Of a DNA stretch of 6,177 nucleotides, positions 6,096 through 6,177 are shown piece after piece (positions within the stretch are counted from its first letter, which is position 1; every line of letters starts with the position of its first letter). The notes beneath the pieces are model-generated. The model ran no database searches. It was given only the letters and a program-made list of their open reading frames with translations, and was not told where the DNA came from. The position numbers were made by a program, and so were the translations under genes. Source of the DNA: an uncultured Megasphaera sp. (GTDB lineage Bacteria; Bacillota; Negativicutes; Veillonellales; Megasphaeraceae); contig NZ_CATWFF010000122.1 of assembly GCF_958350005.1 (NCBI RefSeq), forward strand, positions 1 through 6,177. Direction: 5' to 3'.

Positions 6096-6114
6096 GAATG
6101 TATCACTTACATTC
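6096..6114. promoter_or_regulatory. Operator-like 19-bp dyad upstream of pct
   Basis: GAATGTA (6096-6102) and TACATTC (6108-6114) are perfect 7-bp inverted arms around 5 bases. A second dyad overlaps it: CATTC (6110-6114), TTT, GAATG (6118-6122). Additional GAATG copies occur at 6122-6126 and 6167-6171, the latter extending to GAATGTA. The cluster lies 15 to about 90 bases before the Shine-Dalgarno of pct, where a repressor or activator of the operon would be expected. It does not match Rex, Fnr or CIRCE consensus sequences that I know. The regulator is not in the window. Confidence 0.5.
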
Positions 6115-6177
6115 TTTGAATGAATGATAAATAGAAACTGCATATTCGACTAAGGAATAATTTGATGAATGTACTCG
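6115..6177 (-). promoter_or_regulatory. Upstream AT-rich region, probable promoter zone, no gene
   Basis: There is no coding sequence. On the minus strand the best -10-like hexamer is TATCAT (6129-6124), five of six to TATAAT, but the matching -35 position (around 6147-6153, TTAGTC) is very poor. No sigma-54 -24/-12 element is visible. If TATCAT is used, the transcript would start near 6117 and the dyad at 6096-6114 would lie in the initially transcribed region. The true promoter could also lie beyond the window edge. Confidence 0.3.

Noticed and set aside
1..6177. CRISPR arrays, tRNA or rRNA genes, insertion sequences, phage genes
   Set aside because: There are no regularly spaced repeats, no cloverleaf or rRNA-like segments, and no transposase, integrase or phage proteins. 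The five genes form one coherent metabolic operon.

Overview
The window holds five genes, all on the minus strand and all read from the right edge to the left. Together they look like the lactate-to-propionate (acrylate pathway) operon of a strictly anaerobic Firmicute. Base composition is moderate, Shine-Dalgarno sequences are strong, and the proteins closely resemble the Megasphaera elsdenii enzymes as I remember them. They are clearly not identical to those, so I infer a Megasphaera or close Veillonellaceae/Negativicutes relative rather than M. elsdenii itself. No identity value was computed.

Layout in transcription order. Positions 6061-6177 are the upstream and leader region, with a 19-bp operator-like dyad. 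6060-4507 is pct, a propionate/lactate CoA-transferase. 4449-3538 encodes a two-domain VOC-fold protein related to methylmalonyl-CoA epimerase. 3499-2723 is lcdC, the ATP-dependent [4Fe-4S] activator. A 103-bp gap with a strong hairpin follows. 2619-1333 is lcdA and 1333-215 is lcdB, the two dehydratase subunits, sharing one base. Positions 1-214 contain no gene. They hold a structured 3' untranslated region, a 20-bp near-copy of the end of lcdB, and a UUCG-capped hairpin that probably ends or protects the transcript.

How the genes work together: Pct moves CoA from propionyl-CoA (or acetyl-CoA) to lactate. LcdC uses ATP hydrolysis to inject one high-energy electron into LcdAB. LcdAB then removes water from (R)-lactoyl-CoA through ketyl radical chemistry, giving acryloyl-CoA. 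Reduction of acryloyl-CoA to propionyl-CoA (acyl-CoA dehydrogenase with EtfAB) closes the cycle but is not encoded here. The VOC protein has no assigned step in the textbook pathway. Its placement between Pct and the (R)-specific dehydratase suggests a lactoyl-CoA epimerase that would let the cell use L-lactate. This is the most interesting hypothesis in the window.
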